Assembly (NCBI GenBank): GCA_041660405.1
Contig: JBAZWL010000012.1
Coordinates: 62,001 to 126,000, forward strand
DNA length: 64,000 nucleotides
Source: Taibaiella sp041660405
GTDB taxonomy: Bacteria; Bacteroidota; Bacteroidia; Chitinophagales; Chitinophagaceae
Direction: 5' to 3'
The notes under the pieces were generated by a model, which ran no database searches, was not told the DNA's origin, and was given only the letters and a program-made list of their open reading frames with translations. This document shows, in pieces, positions 49,225-57,172 of this stretch (positions within the stretch are counted from its first letter, which is position 1; each line of letters begins with the position of its first letter). Position numbers and translations under genes: made by a program.

Positions 49225-49797
49225 CTATTCTATTTCAATCCCATACTTGTCCAATAATCCGATTACGCCTGGTATAGAGAACCTGGCTTTTTTAATCTTG
49301 TTCTTTTCGGGATCAATGGAATAATTAAAGGATGTCCGGAGGTCGGCCTTTTCAATATTAGTGTTATCAAAAGTAGCGCCGGAAAAATCGCAATTGCTAA
49401 AAATAGATTGGCTCAGATCGCAGTCTGTAAAGTCCGCCTCATGTAATTGCACATTGTTGAATACTGTCTTTTTTATTTTCGCCTGATAAAAGGAAGAATG
49501 ATTCAGAGTGCAATGCTCAAAACGAAAAGACAGGCCAAAGGGATTACAGGTATCAAAGTGTAAACCCAGCATTTTGCAATCTTTAAAAATGACTTCCCTG
49601 AAAGCTGTCTTTGCTAATTTAACCATACTTAAATTACATCCTGAAAATGTACAATCGGAAAATACGACATTGCTTAAGTCGATGCCAGAGAAGTCGCACT
49701 GATTAAATGTACAGCCTTCGTATTCACCTGTTGCTAAGGGTTGCTGTACAAAAATTACTTTGTCAAAAGTTCTTTCTTGTATATAGAGGTCTTCCAT
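49225..49797 (-). CDS. Pentapeptide-repeat protein
   Basis: About 190 residues from the ATG at 49797 (MEDLYIQERTFDKVIF); an ATG at 49821 would add eight residues of non-repeat sequence. Most of the chain is A(D/N)LxF-type pentapeptides forming a right-handed quadrilateral helix: FNQCDFSGIDLSNVVFSDCT, FSGCNLSMVKLAKTAF, ADFTDCDLSQSIFSNCDFSG, and ATFDNTNIEKADLRTS. The C-terminal cap is a dimer-like tail (IDPEKNKIKKARFSIPG, LLDKYGIEIE). The layout resembles McbG/Qnr-like DNA mimics that protect gyrase, but protection cannot be shown from sequence. A helix-breaking loop CNPFGLSFRFEHC lies in the middle. Confidence 0.85.
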   Translation of the reverse strand: MEDLYIQERTFDKVIFVQQPLATGEYEGCTFNQCDFSGIDLSNVVFSDCTFSGCNLSMVKLAKTAFREVIFKDCKMLGLHFDTCNPFGLSFRFEHCTLNHSSFYQAKIKKTVFNNVQLHEADFTDCDLSQSIFSNCDFSGATFDNTNIEKADLRTSFNYSIDPEKNKIKKARFSIPGVIGLLDKYGIEIE

Positions 49798-49842
49798 TTT
49801 ACAATATAAAGTTATTCGCAAAGGTTAAAAATAAAAACTGAC

Positions 49843-49882
49843 TTTTTTGTAGAGACGTTGCATGCAACGTCTCTACAAAAAA
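49843..49882. repeat. Perfect 40-base palindrome, GTAGAGACGTTGCA core
   Basis: TTTTTTGTAGAGACGTTGCA (49843-49862) is followed immediately by its exact reverse complement (49863-49882). As RNA it would be a hairpin with a T-rich end in both directions, so it can terminate both neighbouring genes. From memory the core also occurs in other phyla as a dispersed repeat. Confidence 0.7.
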
Positions 49883-49897
49883 TGTAACCAACTAATA

Positions 49898-50914
49898 CTA
49901 AAATTCCTCCTCAATCAATTCCTTATTCGCAGCGGCACCTGCTATTGAGCCGGCAGCTATAGCAACAGAAAGCGCCCGTCCGAAAGATGAATTGTCCCCG
50001 CAGGCATAAATTCCGTCTACATTTGTTTTGTGGAAAGCGTTCACTTGTAGTAAGCCATGTTCAGTCAATGTGCAACCCAGCTCTTCAGGTATACTGCTAT
50101 GTTGTACAAACGCAGGCCTGGCATATATAGCCTTTATGGCAACCTTTGATTTATCCTTCAGCACAATATATTTAACCTGTCCCTTCACGTGCTCCATATG
50201 ATCGATTTCAGTTTCTATAATTTCTATATCATGCTTTCTGATTTTTGCTGTTTGCTCTGGTGTCAGGGTAGAAGCTCCGTTGGTAAAAAGAACAAGATCC
50301 TTTGTCCAGTTACTGATCAACCTGGTTACTTCAAAGCCCATATCGCCATTTAGCATTATAGCTGTTTTTTCATTTTTCACTTCGTAGCCATGGCAATAAG
50401 GGCAATGCAGAATGGAGATACCCCAGCAGTCAGCAAAGCCTTCTATATCGGGCATTATATCTTTTATCCCGGTAGCAAATACCAGTTTCTTTGCAGTAAA
50501 TATTTCATTATTTGCTGTTTTGATTTCGAATCCGGAATCTGTTTTCCTACCTGATACAGCAAGGCCATTGTGGAATTTTACGGTTCCATATTGAAGCACC
50601 TGTTCTTTGGCATAAGCGGTTATTTCTGCCGGTGCCTGTCCATCATGAGTAATGAAATTATGCGAATGAGGCGTTTGAATATTGCAGGGTTTTCCACTAT
50701 CCAGGATTAATATTTTCCTTAGAGAACGGCCCAGGGCCATAGCTGCTGAAAGGCCGGCGTAGCTGCCACCTACAATGATCACTTCATAAGAATTGTTGTC
50801 TGTCATCGGAGTATATTTTGAAAATTTAAGTAAAGGAAATGGAACGATCAAAGCGGTTAAGCCATAGCTGCTTTGCCTGATAAAATTTCGTCGTGAAAAT
50901 TGTTTCGTTTCCAT
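49898..50914 (-). CDS. Thioredoxin-reductase-like FAD oxidoreductase with Tat-type N-terminus
   Basis: About 338 residues from the ATG at 50914. The N-terminus METKQFSRRNFIRQSSYGLTALIVPFPLL has a twin-arginine motif and a hydrophobic stretch. The FAD domain then begins YEVIIVGGSYAGLSAAMALG, with the redox Cys pair in ILHCPYCHGYE, an NAD(P) domain, and the closing FAD motif GIYACGDNSSFGRALSVAIAAG. Without the leader it resembles small TrxR-like proteins, for which the ATG at 50806 (MTDNNSYEV) would be the start. Either an exported, Tat-dependent reductase or a cytoplasmic one with a mis-set start is possible; the continuous frame and good RR motif favour export. Confidence 0.8.
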   Translation of the reverse strand: METKQFSRRNFIRQSSYGLTALIVPFPLLKFSKYTPMTDNNSYEVIIVGGSYAGLSAAMALGRSLRKILILDSGKPCNIQTPHSHNFITHDGQAPAEITAYAKEQVLQYGTVKFHNGLAVSGRKTDSGFEIKTANNEIFTAKKLVFATGIKDIMPDIEGFADCWGISILHCPYCHGYEVKNEKTAIMLNGDMGFEVTRLISNWTKDLVLFTNGASTLTPEQTAKIRKHDIEIIETEIDHMEHVKGQVKYIVLKDKSKVAIKAIYARPAFVQHSSIPEELGCTLTEHGLLQVNAFHKTNVDGIYACGDNSSFGRALSVAIAAGSIAGAAANKELIEEEF

Positions 50915-50923
50915 AATGGACAA

Positions 50924-50963
50924 CGAAAGTAGGCATTATTTTATTAAATGCAACTAAGTTGCA
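50924..50963 (-). promoter_or_regulatory. Likely promoter and overlapping operator of the TrxR-like gene
   Basis: On the minus strand TTGCA (50953-50949), 17 bases, then TACTTTCG (50931-50924; one mismatch to TAnnTTTG). The -33 box is part of the perfect 15-base palindrome TGCAACT-A-AGTTGCA (50949-50963), a plausible repressor site. The expected RNA start would fall almost on the ATG at 50914, which leaves the start choice open. Confidence 0.5.
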
Positions 50964-51057
50964 ATAAAAATTTGAAAGAACCTTTACCCCATTTAAAAAT
51001 TCTTCATAGAGATTGTTCATTGTTTATGGAAAATAAGCTTCCTTGTTTCTTAAGGAT

Positions 51058-51672
51058 ATGCAAGCAATCATAAACATACCTCAACCTTGTTCTGAAAACT
51101 GGGATGCCATGCAACCAGATGCACAAGGCCGTCATTGTAGCTCCTGTGCAAAAACAGTAATAGATTTCACCAGTTGGGAATTACAGGATATAGCAGCTTA
51201 CCTTAAAAAGAAAACCGGGAAACATGTTTGTGGCAGGTTTTTAAACAGCCAGCTTAACCAACCATTCGATTTAACAGCACTTGCACCAAAAGTGATTTCC
51301 TGGCATACAAATGAATGGAGAAAAATTGCAGCATTGATTATTGTTTGCTTTGCATTGGCATCGTGTTCCATGGGCAAAGCAACAGATAGTAACCAAGATA
51401 CAGAACAAGCAATGAGTACAACAGGAGTAGTTCTAGCTACGCCAATTCAGGACTCAATAACGGATGAGTCGAAGAAGCCTACTCCCATAGCAACTGCAAA
51501 ACGAAGGACTAATAAAAGCCCCAAACAACCTATTGGTTATGTAGAGGCCCATGAAGGACATACAATGGGATTGCCTGAATTGGAAGAGCCACAGTATGTC
51601 CCCACAAAAGATTCAGTAAAATATCAGCCACTGATCGGCCCTCCTGAAGATACTTTATCTGAAATAAAATAG
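51058..51672 (+). CDS. Cys-motif membrane protein of unknown function
   Basis: About 204 residues from the ATG at 51058, which has TAAGGA before it. The first 70 residues hold a conserved-looking metal-site pattern: IPQPCSENWDAMQPDAQGRHCSSCAKTVIDFTSW, then KKKTGKHVCGRF, i.e. Cys, Cys-x-x-Cys and a final Cys near 63. This could bind zinc or an iron-sulfur cluster. A single membrane segment follows (KIAALIIVCFALASCS, about 92-107) and then a Thr/Pro-rich tail ending ETLSEIK-like sequence. I have no firm family name. The Cys pattern resembles N-terminal regions of some Bacteroidota membrane proteins seen before. Confidence 0.65.
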   Translation: MQAIINIPQPCSENWDAMQPDAQGRHCSSCAKTVIDFTSWELQDIAAYLKKKTGKHVCGRFLNSQLNQPFDLTALAPKVISWHTNEWRKIAALIIVCFALASCSMGKATDSNQDTEQAMSTTGVVLATPIQDSITDESKKPTPIATAKRRTNKSPKQPIGYVEAHEGHTMGLPELEEPQYVPTKDSVKYQPLIGPPEDTLSEIK

Positions 51673-51694
51673 AAGTTGCGGTAAAGATGGATAT

Positions 51695-51743
51695 GTTATA
51701 AATAAGACCGGCGAACCTTAGGTTCGCCGGTCTTATTTATAAC
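51695..51743. terminator. Bidirectional 23-bp terminator hairpin
   Basis: GTTATAAATAAGACCGGCGA to AACC (51695-51717) pairs perfectly with 51721-51743 over a TTA loop. The inner part AAGACCGGCGAACC is the same hairpin as at 24878 except for a compensated T-A to A-T change. It lies between converging genes. Confidence 0.8.
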
Positions 51744-51753
51744 CTTATGTAGT

Positions 51754-52881
51754 TTATACCACAGTCAATAAAGCATAAGTATAAGAGAAACGTGCACTTT
51801 CAGGCACCATCATAAAGATCGTTTCGCCTTTTTTCAATTTGCCTGTATTCATAAGTTCTTCCAACATAAAATATGGAGAAGCTGCACCTACATTGCCTAA
51901 GCGATCCAGATTGGTATACCATACTTCCAATGGTATTTCAATACCTCTTTTTTCTAGTTCATCATGTATCTTTTTACGGAAAAATTCAGAACTAAGGTGG
52001 GGTAGGAACCAATTGCAACCTTTAGGACTGTAATTTCTTTTCTTCATTACCTTTTCCAGAAAATCTACACCACGCGGCACTATATTTTCACCCAGCAAAC
52101 GGGTGTCCTGCTTAATGGCAAAAACACTTTGTTCCAGCCATTCGCAAGTATTCATTTCATTATAACCAATTACTTCGCTGCCATCTTTTACCGCTCCCGA
52201 ATACATACAGGTTTCCAGTTCGCCGGCAAAGGAAGTCATATCTACCCATTCTACTTTCAAAGAAATACCGTTTTCGTTAGGCTTGCTTTGAAAATAAGCA
52301 GCGCCGGCGCCGTCACTTAACATCCACCTTAAAAAATCTTTTTCAAAAGCTATATACCCGTTGTCTTCTATTTCTTTTGCTTTATCTATTTCTACAGCAA
52401 ATTTATCGGAGGTAAGGTATTTGGACATGCGCTCGGAACCGGTAGAAACAGCATTATCTGCTTCGCCCGATGCTACAGACAGGAAGGCATATTTAAAAGA
52501 TTGCATACCAGTGTTGCATGCTCCTGAAAAAGAGAAAGTTTCTACCGGAGGTATACCCAGCTTGCCATGCACCATAGAGGCATGCGATGGTAAAGTCTGA
52601 TCGGGAGATGTAGTGCCGCATGCCAGCAACTCCATCTTATGGATATCATCATTTTGGAAAAGCGCTTTTACTGCTTCAGCTGTAAGCTCTGCATTAGAGA
52701 ATGATTTTTTACCTTCCCTAAAAGCGTAATAACGTGTTTTGATACCATTGTTTCGTAAAATCAATGCTCTCACTTTGGAGGGTTTCCCATCCACCATACC
52801 CAATACCGATTCCATCTCATCATTACTCACGGGTTCGTAGGGGAGATATTTGGCTAAACGGGTAATATAAACTTCTTGCAT
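51754..52881 (-). CDS. Beta-ketoacyl synthase III-like enzyme
   Basis: 375 residues of the KAS III fold, more distant from FabH than the gene at 13233. The active site is Cys in FSFSGACNTGMQSF, His in WFLPHLSSEFF, and Asn in LGNVGAASPYFMLEEL. LACGTTSPDQTLPSHAS and MLSDGAGAAYFQS are family words. It starts MQEVYITRLAKYLPYEPVSN. Such side branches act in dialkylresorcinol, flexirubin or other special lipid pathways in Bacteroidota; which one applies here cannot be told, as no partner gene lies nearby. Single gene, closed by the hairpin at 51695. Confidence 0.82.
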   Translation of the reverse strand: MQEVYITRLAKYLPYEPVSNDEMESVLGMVDGKPSKVRALILRNNGIKTRYYAFREGKKSFSNAELTAEAVKALFQNDDIHKMELLACGTTSPDQTLPSHASMVHGKLGIPPVETFSFSGACNTGMQSFKYAFLSVASGEADNAVSTGSERMSKYLTSDKFAVEIDKAKEIEDNGYIAFEKDFLRWMLSDGAGAAYFQSKPNENGISLKVEWVDMTSFAGELETCMYSGAVKDGSEVIGYNEMNTCEWLEQSVFAIKQDTRLLGENIVPRGVDFLEKVMKKRNYSPKGCNWFLPHLSSEFFRKKIHDELEKRGIEIPLEVWYTNLDRLGNVGAASPYFMLEELMNTGKLKKGETIFMMVPESARFSYTYALLTVV

Positions 52882-53032
52882 TACAAATTCCTGTGTTTTC
52901 TTTGAATTCTGTTAAATCCGGCCTCAAATAAAGTAAATTTTTTTGAGAAAGGCGATAGACCTGTCATTTCAGGTGGGCAAAGATAAGATAAAGCCTAATA
53001 ATAATTGCCCTAAGTTGCTAGTTGTTCAATGA

Positions 53033-53090
53033 GGCTTCGACAAGCTCAGCCTGACAGCACACTCCCTGTCACCCTGAGCCAGTCGAAGGG
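53033..53090. repeat. REP-like palindrome, CTTCGACAAGCTCAG ... CTGAGCCAGTCGAAG
   Basis: Left arm CTTCGACAAGCTCAGCCTGACAG (53035-53057) and right arm CTGTCACCCTGAGCCAGTCGAAG (53066-53088) pair with three mismatches around an eight-base loop. The element lies in the 219-base gap between the KAS III-like gene and the DUF4175 gene; 52882-53030 shows nothing else I can support. Confidence 0.65.
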
Positions 53091-53100
53091 TACCGGATTA

Positions 53101-56100
53101 TTAAATGCCTTGTTTTACTTGCTTTAAATAGTCTTCTGCCATTTTTTTATAGTATGGTCTTAATGAAGGTGGTACTGTTTTATACAAGTCCAGCAGCGAT
53201 TGCCTGCTTTGCAGATATTGTTGCAATTCGGGAGGCATAGGGCGTTGCTCGTCCTTCCCTGCATTGGCATTTCTTTTATTATCCTCTTCCTGCTCCCTGA
53301 TAGATTTTTCAGCTTCCAATAATCGTGTCATAATTTCCTTTTGACGCCTGATAAGCTCGGAAGTTAAATGACGATTTACAAGATCAGTTTCATTTTTATC
53401 CATAGCGTCCTGGATAGCCCTTAATTCACGGGCATTTCCATTCAGGCCTTTACTGTTCAGCATACTGGATAATTCCTGTATTTGTCTGCGTAAAGCAGCC
53501 TGTTGCTGGGCCATTCTGGCTAGTTGTTCCGCACTTCCGTTTTCTCCTTCCTGCCCTTCGCCGCCTCCGCCACTTCCACTACCATTTTGACCACTTTGTC
53601 CGCTTTGTCCATTCTTGCCCGGGGTATTTCCTGGCTGTTTGCCTCCCGGTTGTTTGCCCTGGCCATCTTTCATGCCCTTACCCAGTTGATCCTGACCGGT
53701 TATAATATCTTTCATCTGCTGGCCGGCACTGCCGCCTTTCCCTTTTCCGGGTTTAGGTTTTCCTTGTCCTTGCCCCGATGCACCCTGGGCTTCGGCCTGG
53801 TTCTGCATCAGGTTCTCCAGTAGTTCATTCAACAGTAAGGCAAGATTATTAGCGCTGGTCATGGCATATTGCTGGCGGGTCACTGCTTCACTCATTCGGC
53901 GGCCCTCAAGTGCATTCAATGTATTATTAATGTTAGCTTCCAGGTCGGTTGTTTCTTTATTTACGGTTGCTGCTATCTGGAACACTCTTTTGCTCAAGGC
54001 AAACAAGCTATCTTTCATCATCCTGGCATTTGCTTTAAGCCTGTTTTGCTCCTGTGTATTGGTTATGTAAAGCGGGCTGCTCATTGGCGTTTGCTTTACT
54101 TTGTTCATCAGTTTTTCCTGGTCGAAGGAGAACCGGATGAGGTTGGTCAGTATCTGTCTTGTTGCTTTAATATCTATATCAATTTGTTCTGCATCCATTC
54201 CGGCAGCCATACTTTTAAGTGAAGCGGCCATGTTTTTCAGGTTTTGCTGGGCTTTGCTCTGCGACTGACTTGCTTTTTGTTTATCATTTTTCTGCAACTG
54301 GTCACTGCTTTGCTCCATATTCTGATCAGCCTCTTTTCCTTCCTCTTTCGCATCATCTGTTTTCTCAGGTTGTTGCTGTTCATTATTGAGCTTTTCAATC
54401 TCCTTCATGTCTTTCTGCAATGCTTCTTTCAAATCCTGTTGTATGTCTTTCTGGTCTTTAGTCAGCTGGCTATTATCTTTCTTTTGAGCATCAGTATTTT
54501 GTTGTAACTGATTTTCACGCTTAGCAAGATCTTCCAGTTTATTGGCAAGGTCTTCCATTTTCATCTGCATCTCCAGTTTCTTCATCAGCTCTTGTATGCG
54601 TTCCATATCCATGTTGAACAATTTGTTTTGCTGTTCCATCTGTTGCAGATTCTGGAAAGCATTATCCTTGTTCATATTCTTCATCATCTCCTGCAATTTT
54701 TTCAATTGCTCGGCCAGCTCTTTGTTTAGCAGGTTGTCCAGCTGCTTTTGTACGGCTTCCTGTTTTTCCTTAATGTCTTCGCTGTAGTTCTTCTTATCAC
54801 TTTGTTTTTTCTGTTCTTCAAATCTTTTTTTAATGGCCTCTACCTGATCTTTAAGCTGTTCCTGCTTGTCTGCCAGGGACTTCATATTCTGTTGCTTTTC
54901 CCAGTTCATATTGTCCGACTGCAATAGCTGGTTCTGCATATCCTTTAATTCGTTCTGCAGCTTTTTAGCTTGTTCAGCACTGGAGTTCAATCCCTGGTTG
55001 ATCTGTTTTGAATTTTGATCCATGGCAGAATCCACTTCTTCCAGGTCAAACATTCTGTATGTATGAATATCGCTACGACCACTTTTGCTGCCATTAACAG
55101 CATCATTGTCCCAGCCTTCCATGTAGTAAGTTACTTCCTGGCCAGGGAGCAGGTTAAGCGATGCAAAGTCAAAATATTGTTGGAACGGAACCACATTTCC
55201 TGCCAGTACTTTAATCGGTATATTTTTTTCAGAAACTACCTGCTTGCCGGCATCGGTTATGGTGTAATGAAAATAAAGCCTGGATATACCGTAATCGTCG
55301 CTGGCATTTCCTGTAAGTAATATTTGCTGACCGGTAATACTGTCCTTCATTTCCTGCATCTGCACCTGGGGATTAAGATCGGGTATTACCTGCATTTGAT
55401 ACAGGAAAGAATCGGACTTTGGCATTTGTTTATTGGACAGGAAAATAGTGTACGAAGTATCCCTCATGAAACGCGCACTGGTCTGCCATTCGCCATCATT
55501 TTTCTGTAAGGGAGATTCGATACCATTGCTGCCTATTTTCATACTCACTACATCAGTATGTGTTGCTTTTAAAGACCATCTCAGCACAGTACCCGCAGGC
55601 ACGCTCATGTCACTTAAGCTTTGCAGCTCCTCGTTCTTTTTGCCGGTATAAGCAGGATACTCTACTGATACTTTAAAGGCTTGAAGCATTGGCTTTTCAA
55701 TAACGGAAAGCAGGTATTTATCAGAAAAAACATTAGCAGCCGTAAGTTTAAAATCTATAGGTTGTCCTACACGACTAAACGTATAGCTGTAACGGGTTTT
55801 ACTGATCTTATGCATTTCCAGTTGCTCGTCACCTACCTGTACAAATACTTGCTCCGGCAGCTTTTCCCCTTTTACTTCTGCTTCCAGAGTGTAGTCCCCA
55901 TAAAGCGGCACTTTCATATTGGCATTGGTTACATGAAAGGCAAAAGGTGCCGGTGGCGCAAAATTCTGATCGGGCTTCATTAATCTTTCCGATGCATCAC
56001 GAAATACAGAAGGGGCGAGCAGTAATATCCCTGCCGCTACTGCAACCGGAACAAGCAGATAAGGAAGATATTTTCTATTACGTCCCAGGTCAACAGCCTG

Positions 56101-56532
56101 CGAAAAGGGAATTACAGATATCTGTGCTGCTTTCTGATTAATACTGGCATCAATGAGTTCACGGCTTTCAGTATTATTATTGTTTTGTCTGAGTTGAAGA
56201 ATATTCAACAGCTTATCACTTACTTCAGGGAAATGAATGCCAATAATATTTGCAGCTTGTTCGTGGGAAATGACTTTGCCTAAACGTTGTATTTTAAGCA
56301 AAGGAATAATGATCCAGATAATAAGCGTAACCAGTCCTGCGCCAAGCAAAATGCTGACAATGCTCAATTTAAGCCAGGCTGGAAAGTAAAAATAATATTC
56401 CCCTATGCTGATCAGTAAAAGATAGATAATAAGGCAGGATAAAAAGATAAGTGCTCCGCGCATCAGTTGATTGACGTAGTACTTGCGGGTAAAGGCATCC
56501 AGTTTCTGTATCAGTAAATCGTAGTTGTTCAT
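53101..56532 (-). CDS. DUF4175-family giant membrane protein
   Basis: About 1143 residues from the ATG at 56532 (MNNYDLLIQKLDAF). Two membrane helices at the start (LIFLSCLIIYLLLISIGEYY, LSIVSILLGAGLVTLIIWII) and a third near 160 (YLPYLLVPVAVAAGILLLA) anchor it. Then come beta-rich Ig-like domains to about 480. A very long Gln/Lys/Glu coiled-coil (QLLQSDNMNWEKQQNMKSLA and many similar stretches) runs to about 900, followed by a Gly/Gln/Pro-rich linker (GQGQGKPKPGKGKGG onward) and a final helical part. The function is unknown; the family is widespread in Bacteroidota and its form suggests an envelope-spanning scaffold. The lipoprotein gene lies 45 bases upstream. Confidence 0.85.
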   Translation of the reverse strand: MNNYDLLIQKLDAFTRKYYVNQLMRGALIFLSCLIIYLLLISIGEYYFYFPAWLKLSIVSILLGAGLVTLIIWIIIPLLKIQRLGKVISHEQAANIIGIHFPEVSDKLLNILQLRQNNNNTESRELIDASINQKAAQISVIPFSQAVDLGRNRKYLPYLLVPVAVAAGILLLAPSVFRDASERLMKPDQNFAPPAPFAFHVTNANMKVPLYGDYTLEAEVKGEKLPEQVFVQVGDEQLEMHKISKTRYSYTFSRVGQPIDFKLTAANVFSDKYLLSVIEKPMLQAFKVSVEYPAYTGKKNEELQSLSDMSVPAGTVLRWSLKATHTDVVSMKIGSNGIESPLQKNDGEWQTSARFMRDTSYTIFLSNKQMPKSDSFLYQMQVIPDLNPQVQMQEMKDSITGQQILLTGNASDDYGISRLYFHYTITDAGKQVVSEKNIPIKVLAGNVVPFQQYFDFASLNLLPGQEVTYYMEGWDNDAVNGSKSGRSDIHTYRMFDLEEVDSAMDQNSKQINQGLNSSAEQAKKLQNELKDMQNQLLQSDNMNWEKQQNMKSLADKQEQLKDQVEAIKKRFEEQKKQSDKKNYSEDIKEKQEAVQKQLDNLLNKELAEQLKKLQEMMKNMNKDNAFQNLQQMEQQNKLFNMDMERIQELMKKLEMQMKMEDLANKLEDLAKRENQLQQNTDAQKKDNSQLTKDQKDIQQDLKEALQKDMKEIEKLNNEQQQPEKTDDAKEEGKEADQNMEQSSDQLQKNDKQKASQSQSKAQQNLKNMAASLKSMAAGMDAEQIDIDIKATRQILTNLIRFSFDQEKLMNKVKQTPMSSPLYITNTQEQNRLKANARMMKDSLFALSKRVFQIAATVNKETTDLEANINNTLNALEGRRMSEAVTRQQYAMTSANNLALLLNELLENLMQNQAEAQGASGQGQGKPKPGKGKGGSAGQQMKDIITGQDQLGKGMKDGQGKQPGGKQPGNTPGKNGQSGQSGQNGSGSGGGGEGQEGENGSAEQLARMAQQQAALRRQIQELSSMLNSKGLNGNARELRAIQDAMDKNETDLVNRHLTSELIRRQKEIMTRLLEAEKSIREQEEDNKRNANAGKDEQRPMPPELQQYLQSRQSLLDLYKTVPPSLRPYYKKMAEDYLKQVKQGI

Positions 56533-56576
56533 GGTATGTTGTCCTGTTCCTGTCTGCAACAGCTTTATTCCCCAGG

Positions 56577-57065
56577 CTAAAGTTCAATATAAATCGGTCC
56601 GGTAGATACCACATTGCTTTTGTGGCCCGCTTCATCTTTTATATAAATATCCCAATGCAAAGTATCTTTACCTAAAGCAGCATGAAGAGAATCAGAAATA
56701 TTGAAATAACCTTTGCCAAGTTTTAGTGTTATGAATCCTTCGAGGCCCCCGTCTTCAGGCCGCATATCATCACCAATAAAAGGAAACGGATGTGTAAAAG
56801 TATAATCAACACTTGTACTGGTATCCCTTGAATCGCGTAAAAAAACACTTTGCACTGCCTGACTCTGATCACGGCCTATATCACCATCACCATCAGTAAA
56901 CTTTAATTCTATAAGTACACCAGCCGCAGTATCTTTCAGATTTACTACATTAGGTGTCATAGTTTGATAGTAAATTTGCGGTTCAGGAGGATAGCTGCCC
57001 GGTTTTTTTACACAGGATGCGAACAGGGCCAGTAAACTCAGCAATAAAAATATTTTCGGTTTCAT
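56577..57065 (-). CDS. Small lipoprotein of unknown function
   Basis: 162 residues from the ATG at 57065 (MKPKIFLLLSLLALFASC, lipid Cys 18). Upstream in-frame codons to 57152 (MVRLKPCRDR) do not look like protein that belongs here. The mature part is a single beta-rich domain: VNLKDTAAGVLIELKFTDGDGDIGRDQ, FIGDDMRPEDGGLEGFITLKLGKGYFN and TLHWDIYIKDEAGHKSNVVSTGPIYI. The FTDGDGDIG stretch, with alternating Asp, may bind calcium. Probably co-transcribed with the DUF4175 gene 45 bases downstream, suggesting a shared envelope role. Confidence 0.7.
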   Translation of the reverse strand: MKPKIFLLLSLLALFASCVKKPGSYPPEPQIYYQTMTPNVVNLKDTAAGVLIELKFTDGDGDIGRDQSQAVQSVFLRDSRDTSTSVDYTFTHPFPFIGDDMRPEDGGLEGFITLKLGKGYFNISDSLHAALGKDTLHWDIYIKDEAGHKSNVVSTGPIYIEL

Positions 57066-57172
57066 CTTATTTTTCTTATTTCCCGGTTCGTAAATACCAT
57101 TTGAATGTTCAGATTTTATATTCCTGTCCCGACAAGGTTTTAATCGCACCATATTCTTTCCAAATTTAGTAA

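Noticed and set aside
49225..49797. Qnr-type quinolone resistance gene
   Set aside because: It is a pentapeptide-repeat protein with a similar shape, but I see no specific Qnr loop signature, so only the general family is claimed.
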